Source of the DNA: Atrichornis clamosus
Lineage: Eukaryota; Chordata; Aves; Passeriformes; Menuridae
DNA: 64,000 nt
Direction: 5' to 3'
Assembly: GCA_013400975.1 (NCBI GenBank)
Contig: WBMZ01004770.1
Span: 451,885-515,884 of the forward strand
Numbering within the stretch: the stretch's first letter is position 1; each line of letters opens with the position of its first letter. Of the stretch, positions 12,601-26,100 are shown piece by piece. The position numbers and the translations under genes were made by a program. The notes beneath the pieces were generated by a model. The model saw only the letters and a list, made by a program, of their open reading frames with translations. It had not been told where the DNA came from and did no database searches.

Positions 12601-15600
12601 TGTGAATATTCGTGCAGGAATGGATTTCTTCATGTCAAAGTCTGGGGTTTATGTGCATCTTTATTTCTCATCTGAATGTGGTAAAGTTGGAACTAATAAA
12701 ACATAATGGCTAGTTTAATTAAAACAATTTAGTGGAGACTCCAAGATGCCTTCTGATATAAAAGATACAATTTAAACAAAACATAAGAAGCAGGTCATTA
12801 CTATTTCAGTTTAAATTTAGAAAAGTCTGTGGATATTCAGTGGATCTAAGCTCAGCAAGCATTCACTGGAAATTTCCATTCCAAGCCTTTATTAATTATG
12901 TTTATACAATTTACTTTCATTATCCATATTTTTGACATCAGATTCTTTCACTTATTTGTACTGTGTATTTTTATTGTGGGTTGTTGGCACGATAATTCCA
13001 TATATTACCCGACTCTATAATTTTGGCTTGAATTAGCGTTTTATATACTGTATTTAATGGCAAAACTTAATCACAAATCCACAGTGGACAGAACTGGCAC
13101 TCTCAGCTTGCTTCTATCTTCAGCTCTGTACTTTGCATTAGGCACAGCAGCCAAATGCTCAATGGCTCACGATTGTAGTTTGTGTGAGAGGCTGTGGTGG
13201 GATCAAGAGACCTGGTTATTAGTCCCTGCTGCTGGCCTGTGGATCTAGGAGCTGCCAAACCCAACCAGGAGGAGAACAGCTGGGGCAGTGGTCACTGAGG
13301 GTGCAGGGCCAGGACATCTTCTGGCTTGTACCCACCACACCTACCCTGCTCCTGAAAGGCAGGAGTGGAAAACTGTGCTGGAGTTTGTTGTACGGGCCCT
13401 GTGCTTGTGGAGATTCCTTTGTGCACAGAACAACAAAGAGAAGAGAGAGAGAAAAAAAAGAAATTGGGTGGGTTTTGTTTGTTTGTGTTTTTTTTTCCCT
13501 GGGGTGGGTGCACACTTAACCCCGTACAAATTTGATTTTTCTCTCATTTTGATTTTATGCTGCTGTTATGGATGCAGTTGCTGCTGTTGGCCCTCATGAA
13601 GTTATTGCTGATTGATGTTGGTGTAAAGGAAAGATTAAGTCTATGATGGGTTAAACTTCAGGGTAGAAAGGACTTGCAGGAGCTACTTTTGGGCAGCAGC
13701 AGTGCAGGCAGCCCTGCCTGACCACTCCTTACTTTGTCACAGCAGTTTAGACTGGGAAAGGAACTCTGCTGTACATGCTCACCCCTTCACCCCTTGGACA
13801 AGCCTTCATTCCTTCAGGCTTCTTAATTTGCAGTGATTAAGTTATCTCACATATTTTTGATCAAATCCTCTGACAGACATAACTATTTCAGCAAAACTGC
13901 TCAGATTTTCCATGTATCATTGGTCTGAGGGAGTCAGTACAGCTATTGGTGTAAGAAAACGAGCCTTGGAAGCTTTGTACTCCCTGAAGTATTTGAATAA
14001 GCAATATATTCTGGCTGAAATAGTGTGCTGCAACATGTTTAAGATGATGTATTTGCAATTAACCCCTAGTTGATAGCTCCTGTTTCAAAGCAACCTTTTT
14101 TTAACAGGGCTCTGTATAGTTACCTTATGTTAACAAAAAATTGTTTCCTTGTGGAAGCAGAGTTGTTTAAATACTGGAAATGCACTGCTTGTCCCTGATA
14201 ACCCACCACCTCTCAGAATCTTACCAAAATAGTAAAAAATAACTTTGTCTGGTGGATTGCTGTGGCTGTACTCAGAATCCTCCCTGGAGCTTGTTGCTGC
14301 ACTATCAATGTATCAGATGAATCGATGCTGTCGGTGCAATAATTTTAGGCAGAAGACAAAACCACTTCAAAGAGTATAATGACTTGAGAGTTTGTCAATA
14401 AGATGTCTTAATGTTTTTGACAACACCCATTTTGTTGACACAGTGGGTGAGGAAGCCTGACATCATTTATTGTGTCAAGTGAACAGATTTAGCTGCTGGT
14501 GAACCACATGGTAAATTACGCTTTTCCCCCTTCCTGTTTGAGCTATCAATCCTGTTTTCCTTTTGGAAGCTGATGATTACTTTTTTCCCCCCATCAACTA
14601 AAAGACAATGTCATTATTTCTCAGGGAAGAAAAGTAGTATAATTTCTGGATCTCTCTGGAAGGAGTCTCTGAAGTGCCATTAATTCATATTCAGCAAACT
14701 GGTTGAATAAGATATCCCACCCCATTGCTAAAAGAAAAAGTGAGATAGCTTTATTTATAAGCAAGGATCTTTTATAAGTGAAAATCTGTTTTAGCATGCA
14801 TGGCAAGTTCCTAGCTAATTTAAAACATTTAAAGTTATGCAAAACCACTTAGAGAGTAGAAAAATATGTAAAGATATGTAAAGACACTAAGTATCTTGTT
14901 CACTACTATAATAACAGAAAAATCAAGACCATGTTTTGACTTGGGATTTTATCTTTAGAGCTCTTTGCAGAGAGGCTTTTTTCTATACCTGTGTGTGGGT
15001 TTAGTTTCTCCTAACGTTTTCCCTTCTTGTCTACTTAATCCTTATAAACTTTGATAGTCTTTCATAACAATGAATATTATTCATACAGGGAAGTCCATAA
15101 AGATTGTTGTTCGTCAGTATTTGTCTTCAAACTTTGAAGTCTCCTAATTGCACGAAGATAGATACATTAAACAATTACCTAAATGCTCAAAAGGGAAAGA
15201 ACAAAGGAAATAAGGAATGATGTAATCCCCGGGGGAATCATGTTTCTCTCTCTAGGAGGAAGCTGTTCTCTTAAAGTTGGCACAACTCTTGGGATGCTCA
15301 GCTGTCACTTTCTTCTCACATTTATTCTGAATGAACACAATCCATCCATCAGTGCTTAAGGAGTTTTCTAACAGTACATTGACCTTGAATGCGGCACATT
15401 GATTTTCAGTAACGCATCGCAAATAGGGTCGTTACTGAGTCATCCAGCAGTGGATGTGATTGGGAACAGATTTCTGAAATTCCAATACTGTGCCACCTGC
15501 CTCTGATGATGGATCATTCTACTGCTCCCCATCAATCCTCACCTCCCGCTAAAAAATGTGACACCTGTATGAAATTTATCATTATATACAACACAAGGCA

Positions 15601-16120
15601 CAAACAAACTGTTACAGGGGGGGCTTTTCAGCAGCCCCCACTCCTCTCCTAAGGACGGGTTGCAGTGGCTTTTATTTAGAGAGGTGCCTCTTGTAAAAGG
15701 GCTGGGTGGCAATGGTGACAGATGTGAGCACTATAGGGAATTAATGCTGCAACTGGGACTGAGCAATGGATAAAAACAGCCTGGATCTTAAGGTGTTAGA
15801 GGTTAACACCAGATCAATTAGGGTGATTGTTCTGTAGATTGTAATGGACAAATATACGTATACAAAAAGGGCATTAGTGAAATTGGGGAGGAAGAACAAA
15901 TAGAAATTAACTGATGTTAAAGTAAAAATCAAACTGGAAAGATTTTGTGCTCTAAAATGCCTGGCAGTCTGACTACAGCTGGGAAAGGGATCTTTCAAAA
16001 TGATTCTGGAAAAGTACAATTGAAAGAAAGGTGCCTGTGTGTCTTCGGGAGTTTGGAAGGATCAAATAAATTAATGACTTTTTCCCCCCCATTGTGCATA
16101 TAAATGAAAGGGTAAGAACA
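9611..16120. other. non-coding stretch with candidate conserved blocks
   Basis: Mixed AT-rich DNA. No open frame exceeds 132 codons and none is recognisable. Blocks at about 12890-13060 (AT-rich with isolated CpGs), 14280-14590 and 15060-15560 look like conserved non-coding DNA. The 13200-13400 segment is more GC-rich and is followed by a purine then T-rich run (13435-13500). I recognised no repeat family here. Confidence 0.5.
15360..15560. promoter_or_regulatory. candidate regulatory block with inverted CGTTACTGA
   Basis: TCAGTAACG (15406-15414) and CGTTACTGA (15430-15438) form a 9-bp perfect inverted repeat around a 15-base spacer. The right arm overlaps an exact AP-1 consensus TGAGTCA (15436-15442). 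A TGACCTTGA site (reverse of TCAAGGTCA, the SF-1/ERR half-site type) lies at 15380-15388. Several isolated CpGs survive in AT-rich sequence. This is motif evidence only, since short motifs occur by chance. Confidence 0.3.
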
Positions 16121-16123
16121 AAA

Positions 16124-16188
16124 GCCTGGATCCTCAGAAGTTTTTAGGTCCCTAATCTGAGATCAAGAAGGGTTTGGACACCTTTTAG
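16124..16188. repeat. ancient amniote palindromic element, fragment
   Basis: 'gcctggatcctcagaag' followed by 'tttttaggtccctaatctga' and, further on, 'ggtttggacacctttt' matches a decayed copy of a relic whose arms run gatcctcaaaggtatttagg...cctaactccca. These are abundant in turtles and crocodilians and survive as old single copies in birds. Family name not assigned. Confidence 0.5.
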
Positions 16189-16189
16189 A

Positions 16190-19100
16190 TTTCAGGTTTG
16201 TGACTTCTGAAGCAGAAAAGGAGGAAAAATTCTTCCTTGAATTTGGTTTGGGGTACAGTGGTTCTGTAAGCAAACTAATGCATTGATATTTGTTTATTCA
16301 TCTAAAATGGCTAAGAATTAGCTACTGCATTGAGCAAGCTGACAGAATAAATGGCCTCATGGCTTATGAAGGCAAACTTTACATTCATCCCTATTTCACT
16401 CAGTTGCAGCTGATGCTAAGAATCTTGAAAAGAACTCAATTAAGTAGCCTGTTAATTTATCCTCTCTGCCTGTGGGTAATTTTGCAATGGTTTTAATAAA
16501 AATATGTATGATACATACTCCATAAGCAGAATAAAACCTGATAGCAGAATAGGAAATAACCATCTGAAAATGAAATTAAGTTGACAATATTTCCTTACCA
16601 GCTATTATTGCTCCTCTCTAATGTCTAATTCTTAGTTAAATTGAGAGGACCTTGTTGGCCAAGGTACCATAAAGTCAGGCTGTTATGGATCACTGTGGAA
16701 AGAGTATCTATTCTGCGACTGCTTTGTGGTAAAGCATGGATGTCTTACTCCTCTTCAGTACCAGCTTCAGACTGTCTGCTGGGCACCGCAGTGGCAATGG
16801 GTGTTTGAGCAAGTTCCCTGGATTTTGGCTGTACTTCAGACTAGGTCCAGTGTTCTTGTAGTGCAAGGGGCTGGTTCATGGTGATCAATCATCACCGGGA
16901 AAAATAAGCTCTGAGCAAGGACCCAGAGACAGCCCCTCAGTGAGTGTGGACCCTGGAGCTCTGGAGTCAGACACTGCTCGTGAGACTCGTGCCTTAGCAG
17001 GAGTGACATCCAGTTTGGCACTGGTGGATTGTTTCAGGAATGGACCCTAAACAGCATCTTCATCTAGATGGGGGTGATCAGAGAGGTCCTCCTTTATCAA
17101 AGGAGGTTGTTTGGACACTGCTACAAGTTCTGGTGATGTTGAAGGGATATATATAATATCTAAAGTCTTTGTAAGACCATCTTTGCTTCTTCCATCCTAC
17201 TTATATTGCCCTCTTCAAACTTTTTTCTTGAAACAAAAAAAGTACTTCTTTGGCAGAAAACTACATCCTCCAATTAAGTATTAGGCAATCCCTCCAATAT
17301 CTTTAGGTATCATGTGGTGTATAACTCCAAGGTATTCATCATCTAGAAATACTGCAGTCTCAGTAAACAGGTAAATTGACTTGTGCTCCTTGTTAAATCT
17401 CTCAATAAGACACAACTATTTTAAGCATGAGAGAAGATAAAATAAATTAAAAATACAGTCCTGTTGATAAGGAGAGAAAAGAGGAGCCTGTGATTCTCTC
17501 TGCTCCTAGCTGTGTTACAAACATTACATTCAGCTTTGGACATCTCAGTCTCATTGTAGCTCAGATTTCTCATCATAAAATTGTCAATTATTGTCAAATA
17601 TATTTATTGAGATAAAGCACAAAGCAGTAAATCAAAGGGAAAGCAAAGCAGGGAAATTAGGGTGTCTTCTAAGCAGGGCCCAAGACATCTGCTCTGGATT
17701 TTAGAAATTATTTTTGGGGAAGAGAGAGTTCCCAAGGGGGGACTTCAATTCTGGACCTACCAAACCTCTTGTGCAAGCAGCCATATTCCATTGGATGGCT
17801 GCAGGAACCTCACCTGCATGGGAAGAGCAAGGCTGCAAAGGGGGAGAGGTCACCAGCAAGATTCAGACCCATACCCTGAATTGTTCACAGCAAGAGGATT
17901 CTGGATCCTTGTCTCTGGGTTTGGGCCACCCCCAGTTCCATAGAGGTTAGAGTGTGTGCACTTCTCTGTAGCTGTTGTCTCAGTCATATCAAACAGACAG
18001 TGCTCACAGTGTGTTTTGTAATGAGTGTGAGTGTTTCTTGTGCTGTTAATGTGGCTTAATATTCTAATACCGTTAAATGCATTTTAGTACCCCAAATATT
18101 ACAGGTTGAGATGAAATTTTCTTCTTTTCCTTGGGAGTGGAAACAGAAAATCATGCTGAATGTCAGTGGGCTGTGAGTGTGAAAGGGGATAAATGCCCTT
18201 AAAAAGCCCTGGCCACCAACTCTCCTTTCTGGGGCAAGAAAAAGTACTGTTCATGATCACAGATGTGTCAATGCTGCTGCAGAAGCAAAGCTGTTTTAAA
18301 ACATTTGTTTCCTGTGTGGAACTGTTCTAAGCTCAATGCATCTTCCCTGCTGTGCCTCCCCACTCAGAGAATAAATCCTTGCTTCAATGCCACTGCTATA
18401 AATGAAGTTACTCCTCCTTTATATTCTTGTGAAAGGGCAACCCAAACTGTAGTTTCTGGCTCAGAAAGGGTCTTATTTAAATTTATGGCTGCTTTAGGGA
18501 GTTAAAATTAATCCACTGTGCAGGTTGCTTACGTGTTATACTCTGAGGCACCTGGAGCTGATGCTGCTGGAGACAGGAGGCTTCAGCGCATGAGCTGCTG
18601 CTCTGTCAGTGGCTGCTTTGCCCCTGAAATCACACAGAACAGCTCTTGGTCTCTAATTCCCTGGCTGGACCTGGTTTCCCCTTCCTCTGTGTCTGCGTGC
18701 ATGTGTATTCAATAAATGGCATGTTGTTGTTTGTTCCACAAGTACGCTTTTCATTTAAATCAAACTTGTAGTTGAAAATAACAATTAAAAATTGTCATTT
18801 CGGTGTTGGTAGAGTGGTGTTGACTGCTGAGCAGTCAGAGATCTCTCTGTATGCCTTACCTTGGCCATGATGGCAAATAGGCCATCAATCCAGAGAATTA
18901 ACTCCAGCAAGACATTAGTCATTCTTGGAAATTACAATGCTTATTTCTCTCTCTCTTTCTCTCTCTCTCTTTTGTATTTAAATAGTAGGGTTTTCAAGCA
19001 TATTTTTATGGACCTAATTAATGCATGTGACAGGCTTCTAATGTAAGGTGGAAGAAATGACAATTAAACATCTTGGAATAAGCACATTCCAGAGTGTGCA

Positions 19101-21740
19101 CAAGCAAGTCTTTATGCAGGGCACTGTGGGAGAAAGTGCTCAGCAACAAAGCAGCGATGTGTTTTCATTTGAAACAACAGGATTGGAGTGAAAAAAGAAA
19201 ACAATTCATTAGCATTTGTGAGGGAAGTTTGCAATAAGCATCGACGTTTTGTAATCCTGTGGTTTTGTAGTCTTCTACAGGGAAACTTTGTGCCATAAAA
19301 AGCCTTATTTTAAGTTCTTACTTTGGACCCTGGAGATGAGGATGAGGTTAATGGTAGTGACACTGGTTAGCCACCAGCTTTTGTTTTGTGTCTGAAGAGA
19401 TGCTGCATTGCTGACACATCAAATTCAAGATGGACTTGAGTTTTTTCACCATGCAAGTTTAAGCTCTTTTTCCATCTCCCACTGACGTACCCTTGTTCCA
19501 CTGTATACTCTAGCTCTCAGGGTGCAACCAGTTCACCTTGCTGTGCAGGACTCAGAAAGGAAAATGTAAATGGCACCAGAGCTAACATTAATGGCAGTAT
19601 TCATATTTTTGGACACGTCATCTCTGGAGGCTAACACTGGCAAAAAGTTGGTAACAAAGTGCGTAATAAACTATGACAGATTACACCCTCCCAGTCCCAC
19701 ATTCTTTTACTATCATAAAGGAATAAATGGGAATAGTAAATGATGTTTAAATAAAACAGCCACCTGAATTACAGAAATCTGGTGTGGTATGTTGTGTCAC
19801 AAATAAGTAGCCAGGTATTCCTTAACATATTTTGACTAACCAGATACACTGTCTGTTCAGGGCTTTTGGTTTTTCAAATGTTAAGCAGAGGATGCCATGG
19901 GATTACTGTGGGACTGCTAGGAATTAGATAACAGTTTTGGTTTTGTGGCCTGTGTTTGGAAAATAAGTGCAAAGTTCAGACTCTCTTGAGGTGACGTCCT
20001 TGCTCACTTGAAGTCAGAGAGAGCATCACCACGCACTCAGCCCAGGGTATATCCGTAGTTTAACTTCATCCAGCTGAGGTGAAATATCATCTCCAGCTGC
20101 TCTGGTCCGATAGGAGCCAAAGCCAGGACAAGCGTTTGTTGTGTCCCCATCTCGCTCAGGTATTCCTGCAAACTTCCTTGTGCCTGCTCAGCGGTGGAGT
20201 TAGAACAGACAGTGGTTAAACTGCATTATCTCCCCGTGAGCAGGCAACCGCAGTGCTCTCAGCTGTTTACCCTGGGAGATAATTAATGGATTTAAGCACA
20301 GGGAGCTCTGTGATACACGTGCCTGCTGGCCCAGGCCCAGCAACAGGGCTGGTCCTTGTCCGGATTCCAAGTACCCACCCTGCCCAGGAGAGCAGGGCTT
20401 GGGCATCCTGTGGACATGCCCTGAGCTCTGCAGGGTGCTGGTGAGGGCTGGGGCACTGCTGGTGCTCGTCTTCCCCCCTTGGCAGATGGCACTGGAGGAG
20501 TCTTTGGTCCTCACAGAAAGGATTCCACATTCTACCAAGGTACATCTAATGCTACCCTTAACAAGCTGTCCCTGCGGCTCTGACTAAGGGATTTTTAGGT
20601 TCCTGTATTTAAAGCTCATGTCAGCAAGCACAGAAAACAAAAGTAGCTTGTCATGGGGCTGTAAGACAAGTCTACATCTTGTTTAATGTCTGTGTGGAGA
20701 TGCAAGTAACAGTAACTTTAACTTCTTGTACATGTATATACACCAAGTTGTCACTTTCTTGGGATAAGACTGTGCCTATAAAATGATTAGTGTTCTACTG
20801 ATTGTTTTAAAATAACTCGAGCAGCATCTGAATTTATTTACATACATGATATTGCCTTTCATAAACACAGCTGTACTCAGAATGCCAATTCAAGGATATT
20901 TCTGGAAGTTCATCTAACAGTTCAGCTGGGATAAGAGCAGCTCACTAACATATTCTCCTTTCCTCCCCCAAGGGCTCTGGACCTAGTGTAGGTAGCCACC
21001 ACCTCTCTGTTTCTGTGCCCTGAACACCTGGAGACTTGAAGAGGCTTGGGATGACTGGCTGAGCCTGCAGGGTTGCTGCTGCGAGGGTGTTGGAGCATCT
21101 GATCGCTCCTGCTTGGAGAGGCTACACTGAGCACAAGCCACCACCCAGCTCCTTCACCTCGTCCAAAAGGGCAGTAACAGCCAGCCATTCCAGGTGTCCA
21201 GGCTTGTGGTAGAGGAATAGGCAGCAGGGTCATCCCTGTGCTGCCTGCAGGAGTCTGCAGCTCCGGGCAGATCCCTGCCTTGTTCACACCCTGCTCTTCT
21301 GCGGTCTCTGTGCTGTGAGAGTTGGCGCTGAGTGACAGCAAAATTATGGATATAGGTCAAATTCCATTAAGACCACACCTTTAGCAGCACACATTCACCC
21401 TCTGGAATTTAATATTGCTCTTCGTTTAGCGATTTCCTTCTCCCCAGTTGTTTGCTTTTGAATTTAGGATAATATAAGTCATTATTTGAAGTAGGCTATT
21501 TAGAAAGCCCTGCACTGTTATTATTTAGTAAGCCAGAGTTACATTATCACTGGCTTCAATCTATGTTTGATGAAAAGATTTTTCCTATTTAAGAGGCTAA
21601 AAAAAAAAGTAAAAGTCTTTAATGGTTTTTGTACCTATTCCAAGATCATCAACATGCAGTATAATTAGAAAGTTCTTGTCTTGTTTAAAATCTCTTTTCT
21701 GTCTCATGGGACTTCGACATTAAAAATGCAAGATTTATGT
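16190..21740. other. non-coding stretch, nothing recognised
   Basis: AT-rich with two more GC-rich patches (about 17740-17940 and 20290-21320). Open frames in the GC-rich patches reach 139 codons (20922-21341, minus) but have no recognisable domain and overlap frames on the other strand. They are treated as chance. A CT dinucleotide tract lies at 18946-18973. I see no RNA gene or repeat family. Confidence 0.55.
18946..18973. repeat. (CT)n microsatellite, interrupted
   Basis: A pyrimidine tract of CT repeats interrupted by TTT, about 28 bases, ending in a short T run. It is a simple repeat of likely variable length. Confidence 0.85.
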
Positions 21741-21744
21741 ATAT

Positions 21745-22045
21745 TATATAATTATTTATTTGTAGTACAGCAGCACTTAGAGGTATCATTCAATCTTGGG
21801 GCCCTATTTATGTGAAACTTTGTGCTAGCAATAACACTATTGAGTCAGACTGAGAAATCCCAAGCTGAAAATGTGCTAAGTATTGTACAAATATATTACA
21901 GCGGTCACAGGCTGGAAGAATTTGTATTGCAAGTAGTTAAGATGGACAAATAGTTAAGACAGGAGAGAGGAAGGATTACTCACCCAAGCATGTCAGATGA
22001 GGAATTGAAGCGTATCACGATCCAAGACCAGATTTAGATATGTAG
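21745..22045 (-). repeat. long MIR-type SINE (amniote form)
   Basis: Best-preserved SINE in the window, reverse complemented. On the + strand it begins with the element's AT-rich 3' end and 'tttgtagtacagcagcac', then the 'cttagaggt...ggggccct' tail block. 'gtgctaagtattgtacaaat' (21873-21892) corresponds to the 'gtgctaggcactgtacaaac' tail motif. Next come 'agttaagatggacaaatag', 'ttaagacaggagagaggaag' and 'actcacccaagcatgtcag', which corresponds to the tgacttgcccaaggtca core. The head is decayed. There is about 50 bp of extra sequence between the ggggccct block and gtgctaag, with TGTGCTA present twice (21821 and 21872), suggesting an insertion or partial duplication. Confidence 0.75.
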
Positions 22046-23093
22046 AAAGTTATGTTAGAAACTTGAAGGTTTTTGTCAATCCAGTCCTTGTGAGGATTTA
22101 CCCGTCTTGCTTGGGGTGCTGGATGCAGAATCTGGGAGCCTTAGAACCCACGGCAGTGCTTCCAACCAGAAAACCATGGATGAGATTTTTGTTGCCTGCT
22201 TTTGTTTACCGTGAATTTTGTAGGTCTGTAGTCTGGCTCTCTAGAAAAAGACAATGAATTCCTGGCTAATCAAACCTGTATTAAACCGAGAAGGAATCCA
22301 TGTCACCAGGCAGCCATCCAGACCATTTTGAAAGCTAAATACTAACAAGATTTATTATGCCCCTGTGCTTCATTCTCTTTCTTGGAGTACTGAGTGTAGC
22401 ATGTGACTTTGTTTGATTATTCAGTCTATTTGCTCTTCATATTTTACATTTCTGATTTAGGGTAATTCTTGGAAGGCAGAAAGCCCCACCACTTTCATAA
22501 GGACTGCTATGCATAAGGCAGCTCTTTGAACAATGGGTAGGAATACAAATTAGGAGGAGAGTTTATTTTCCGGCTAATTGTCAAAATTAAAAGTAGGCAC
22601 TCAGGGACAGATAGTCCCAAGATGTATCTTTTTAAGATGTTCCCAAAGAGTGAGTAACTGACCAAGAGTTAGGACAGCTGCCTTCAGTTAAGTGCAGGAT
22701 TTGGCTTGGTGGGTCCATGCACAAAACAGAGTAAGTTTAACTGGTGACTTGGGAAAGGGAAATGCTCTCTGGCTTGGTTGAAAGTCCCTGCAGCTCCATA
22801 AAGTCTGTATCCATAAGAAAGTAAGTCCTCCTTCTTGAAAACGCAGTGGAAAAGGCGGACGGGGTGAGAATCTAAGCAAATGTAGCTTACAAATCTCACT
22901 TAAAGGTTTTTGGACCGACCTTATCACTTGCATGCTTTATTTTACAAAGTTAAGTCCCAAAAGCTATCGGAGGGAATAGCAAATTGGGTCATTTTTTTCC
23001 TGATTCGCGTAGGGTTTTTGGAATTCAGCAGCAGATGTCTAAATTAAAATACGTATGCATTCCTTGTATTAACAATCCCATTAAACTGTGCTG

Positions 23094-23112
23094 CCCTTCC
23101 CACCCACCCCCC
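23094..23112 (-). other. G-quadruplex-type motif on the minus strand
   Basis: On the + strand: CCC (23094-23096), TT, CCC (23099-23101), A, CCC (23103-23105), A, then six C (23107-23112). On the minus strand this gives four G triplets with loops of only 1, 1 and 2 bases, a geometry known to favour very stable quadruplexes. It sits inside otherwise AT-rich sequence. Confidence 0.7.
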
Positions 23113-26100
23113 TTTCCAGAAATATATCCTATCATTAGCTGCTATCTGGAATCGACAGCGGAGTAATTTGAACTCTGGCTCCCAGGGGCCTCCTCCTTTA
23201 CTTCCTGCTCTAGGAATAAGGTGTGTATTGATTAGATATCAGACTGTAATTGGGCTCCAATCTCTCTGCCTCAAGATATATGATGGAGATGACAGGAAAC
23301 AGATACCCTGTTGCTACTTGTAAATAGTCTGGTTGAACAAAATGGTTTGTAACCACTTCAGTGCCATAGTCTTTTATTACCAGAATGGGGTTGCTTTATC
23401 ACTCAGTTTGATGACTTTTTGAAGGGAAATAATATGTTTCTTTCTGAAGGGGCTAAAATAATTTTAAACAAATTGAATTCCTCTTTTGAGGACCAAAAAT
23501 AATTATCTAATAGTGCACAGCTTGGTACAATTATACAGAGAGCATGTCACAGACATAAAATTAATTAAGTCCATAACCCCAATCTGGCATCCATTGACTA
23601 TTAAAAAAAAATGGTGTTGAAAATGTGGATGTCAAAAGAAGGTGTTTGTGGTAGTTGAAGATCTGGAATTATTAATGATTTTTCTGTTCCAAGTTGTTCT
23701 CTCCTATCTATCAACTGTACCAAGGCTAAATATGAGTCTATTGGAAACAAAAGTGCAGAGTAGTGCAGATGTCAGTAGGTCACAAAAGCAACTTATTAAA
23801 TATTGTTTTGAGGAAAGTTATACACAATCCATCACAACTTCAAACAAAACACAAGCTGGCAATAGTAAAAGTATATTCTGGTTGTGAGGCAGTTGTCCCA
23901 CAACTTGAGAGAACTGAAGCTTTTATCGTACTGAAGGCTTGGAAAAAAATCCAAAATGCACAGACTGAAGATGAAAACCCCCAGCCTTTTGAGAAGTAAC
24001 AGGCTTGTTTTCAGAACTTATCTTTTGGGCTTTTTTAAATCCTACAGAAGAAAATCCAGAACAGACAATCAGTTTATTCTGATCAGTGATTTATCTGTGA
24101 GACTCTTAAGTGTCTTGTTTCAGAGCTGTGTACTAAAGTAACTAATGTGTTGCAATAATATATTTAGCACGTGATAAGGCACAGAGAAAATAGAGGGAAA
24201 GAAAAAAAGCACACATTCCCTGGCTGAGAAGTTATTGAATGTTTAAAGCTTGGGAACAGATAGTTTAGGGAGAAGTAGATATCAATGACTTCCACTCTGT
24301 AAATAAATTGTGAAATCTAATGCGCTAGTACTTCATTTCTCTCTTTCAGGCATATTTTGGATGGCATTTGTATCACATTTATGCCCCAAACATAGTTTTA
24401 TTTTTGCATACAAGACATTTATATTCAGCTGCTCCTCAGAGTGACCTTAATGTGATTTATTGACAAAAGGAGATAGAGCTATTTTATTTTTTGAGAAATA
24501 GCAGAAGGCAAAAGAAGAAAATATTTGTAGCTTCTAATAAGCTCTACCATGCACACAAATATTATCTGTGCTGCATATTTTATTCATTTCTGTTGTTATT
24601 AGAGCTGTAACTTTGTTTCCTTTCCTTTAGTTCCTGATTTTCTTATTTGCCCCAATATTGCAGCAGTGTAACTCCACATACTTTTTCTGACCTCTTTCTC
24701 TTATTAACTTCAACTGTGTAGAGAGATGTGTTCTTTTTGTCCCTTCCCTCTCCCATGTGTCAAATCTTTGCTTTTGTACAACACATTATATTTAAATCAC
24801 ATAATATACCTCCTAACCAATCCTCTGAAAGTCAAAAGTCTTTGGTTTTCGGTCAAAAACAAAGAAGCAAGGAAAAATAACTTCCACAGTGATTGATCTG
24901 CAGCAGTGTTAGCCCTGTTTATGAAGAGTCAGAAAGCAGCTGTGAGTTCAGTGCTCTGCTTTTAGATCTGAGGAGCTCCAGTAAGAAAAATCGATATGAG
25001 TAACACTGAAGGAGGAAGAAATGAACGGAAGGAAAAGCTTTTAGCAGTCATGTGCTTGGATCTCAGAACAAGGTGTCAGACCACGGCAGGGGAACGAGTG
25101 TGCAGAGCTGGACACTCGGGGATGTGCTGAGCAGAGGCTCTCCCCTACCAGCTCTTGTCTCAGATGGACCACTGGATGTAAATGCAGTGAGGGTGTGTTA
25201 GACTGTACTTTTAGGTGAGTTGAGGGCCCTGACTCATATTTGCAGGTGAGCAGATGGAGATGCCTGATCAAGTTGTTCCTGCCCTCCATGTCACTGGTTA
25301 CCCTGGTGTTCTGGATGTCACTGCCTAAGTGCCTGTGACAGATCAAATCACTTCTGTTTCCACCACCAGGGTTTGACTTGGGCATTTCAACCCTGCAGCT
25401 GTGCCCCAGTCTCCCTCCCTCTGCTGCTCCTCACCATAATTCCAACAGAAATTCATCAGAAAAGGTTTGGCTGGGACACTACTGTAATTTCATATGTTTA
25501 TAGCACTGTCAAACAAAACTCAAGCAAGACAAGATCCACTTCATCATATAGCTAACCATAAAAGGTTAATATTTTGTGCTCACTCATGCAGGACTGGAGT
25601 GCCTGAAATGAGGACAGGGAGTGAACCAATGTGTGGGCTTGTGTGGACTTGGTGTCCATAACCTCACCCATTTTTCAGGATTGCTTTGGGATAATCAGGT
25701 TTTTTTCATTAGGACCAAGTGGAAGAGTCAGTGCAACCGTGTTGAACACACACATACATACAGCCCATGTCTCTGCTCCTCAGAGAAAGCAGAAATAAAT
25801 CACTGCGCTTCACCAAACTGCTGGTATCAGCATAGTGTCTTCAGAAACCCTGCTTGGACCACAACAAGGGTGGGGCAGAAATCTAAGGAAAGAATATATT
25901 AGGAAACTTGGAACATGAGAGGTCTATGGATGTCAAGGGTAATTTCCAGAGTTATACATTATGGCAATGATGGCAAAAGCAAGTTTGGTTTAAATATGAG
26001 CAAGTCCTTAATTTCTGGTTTGGGTTGTGGAATTTGAGATTCTTGCTTGTTCCTCTGCCTGACACTAACAGTATTTCTAAATGATAGACAATAATGCATT

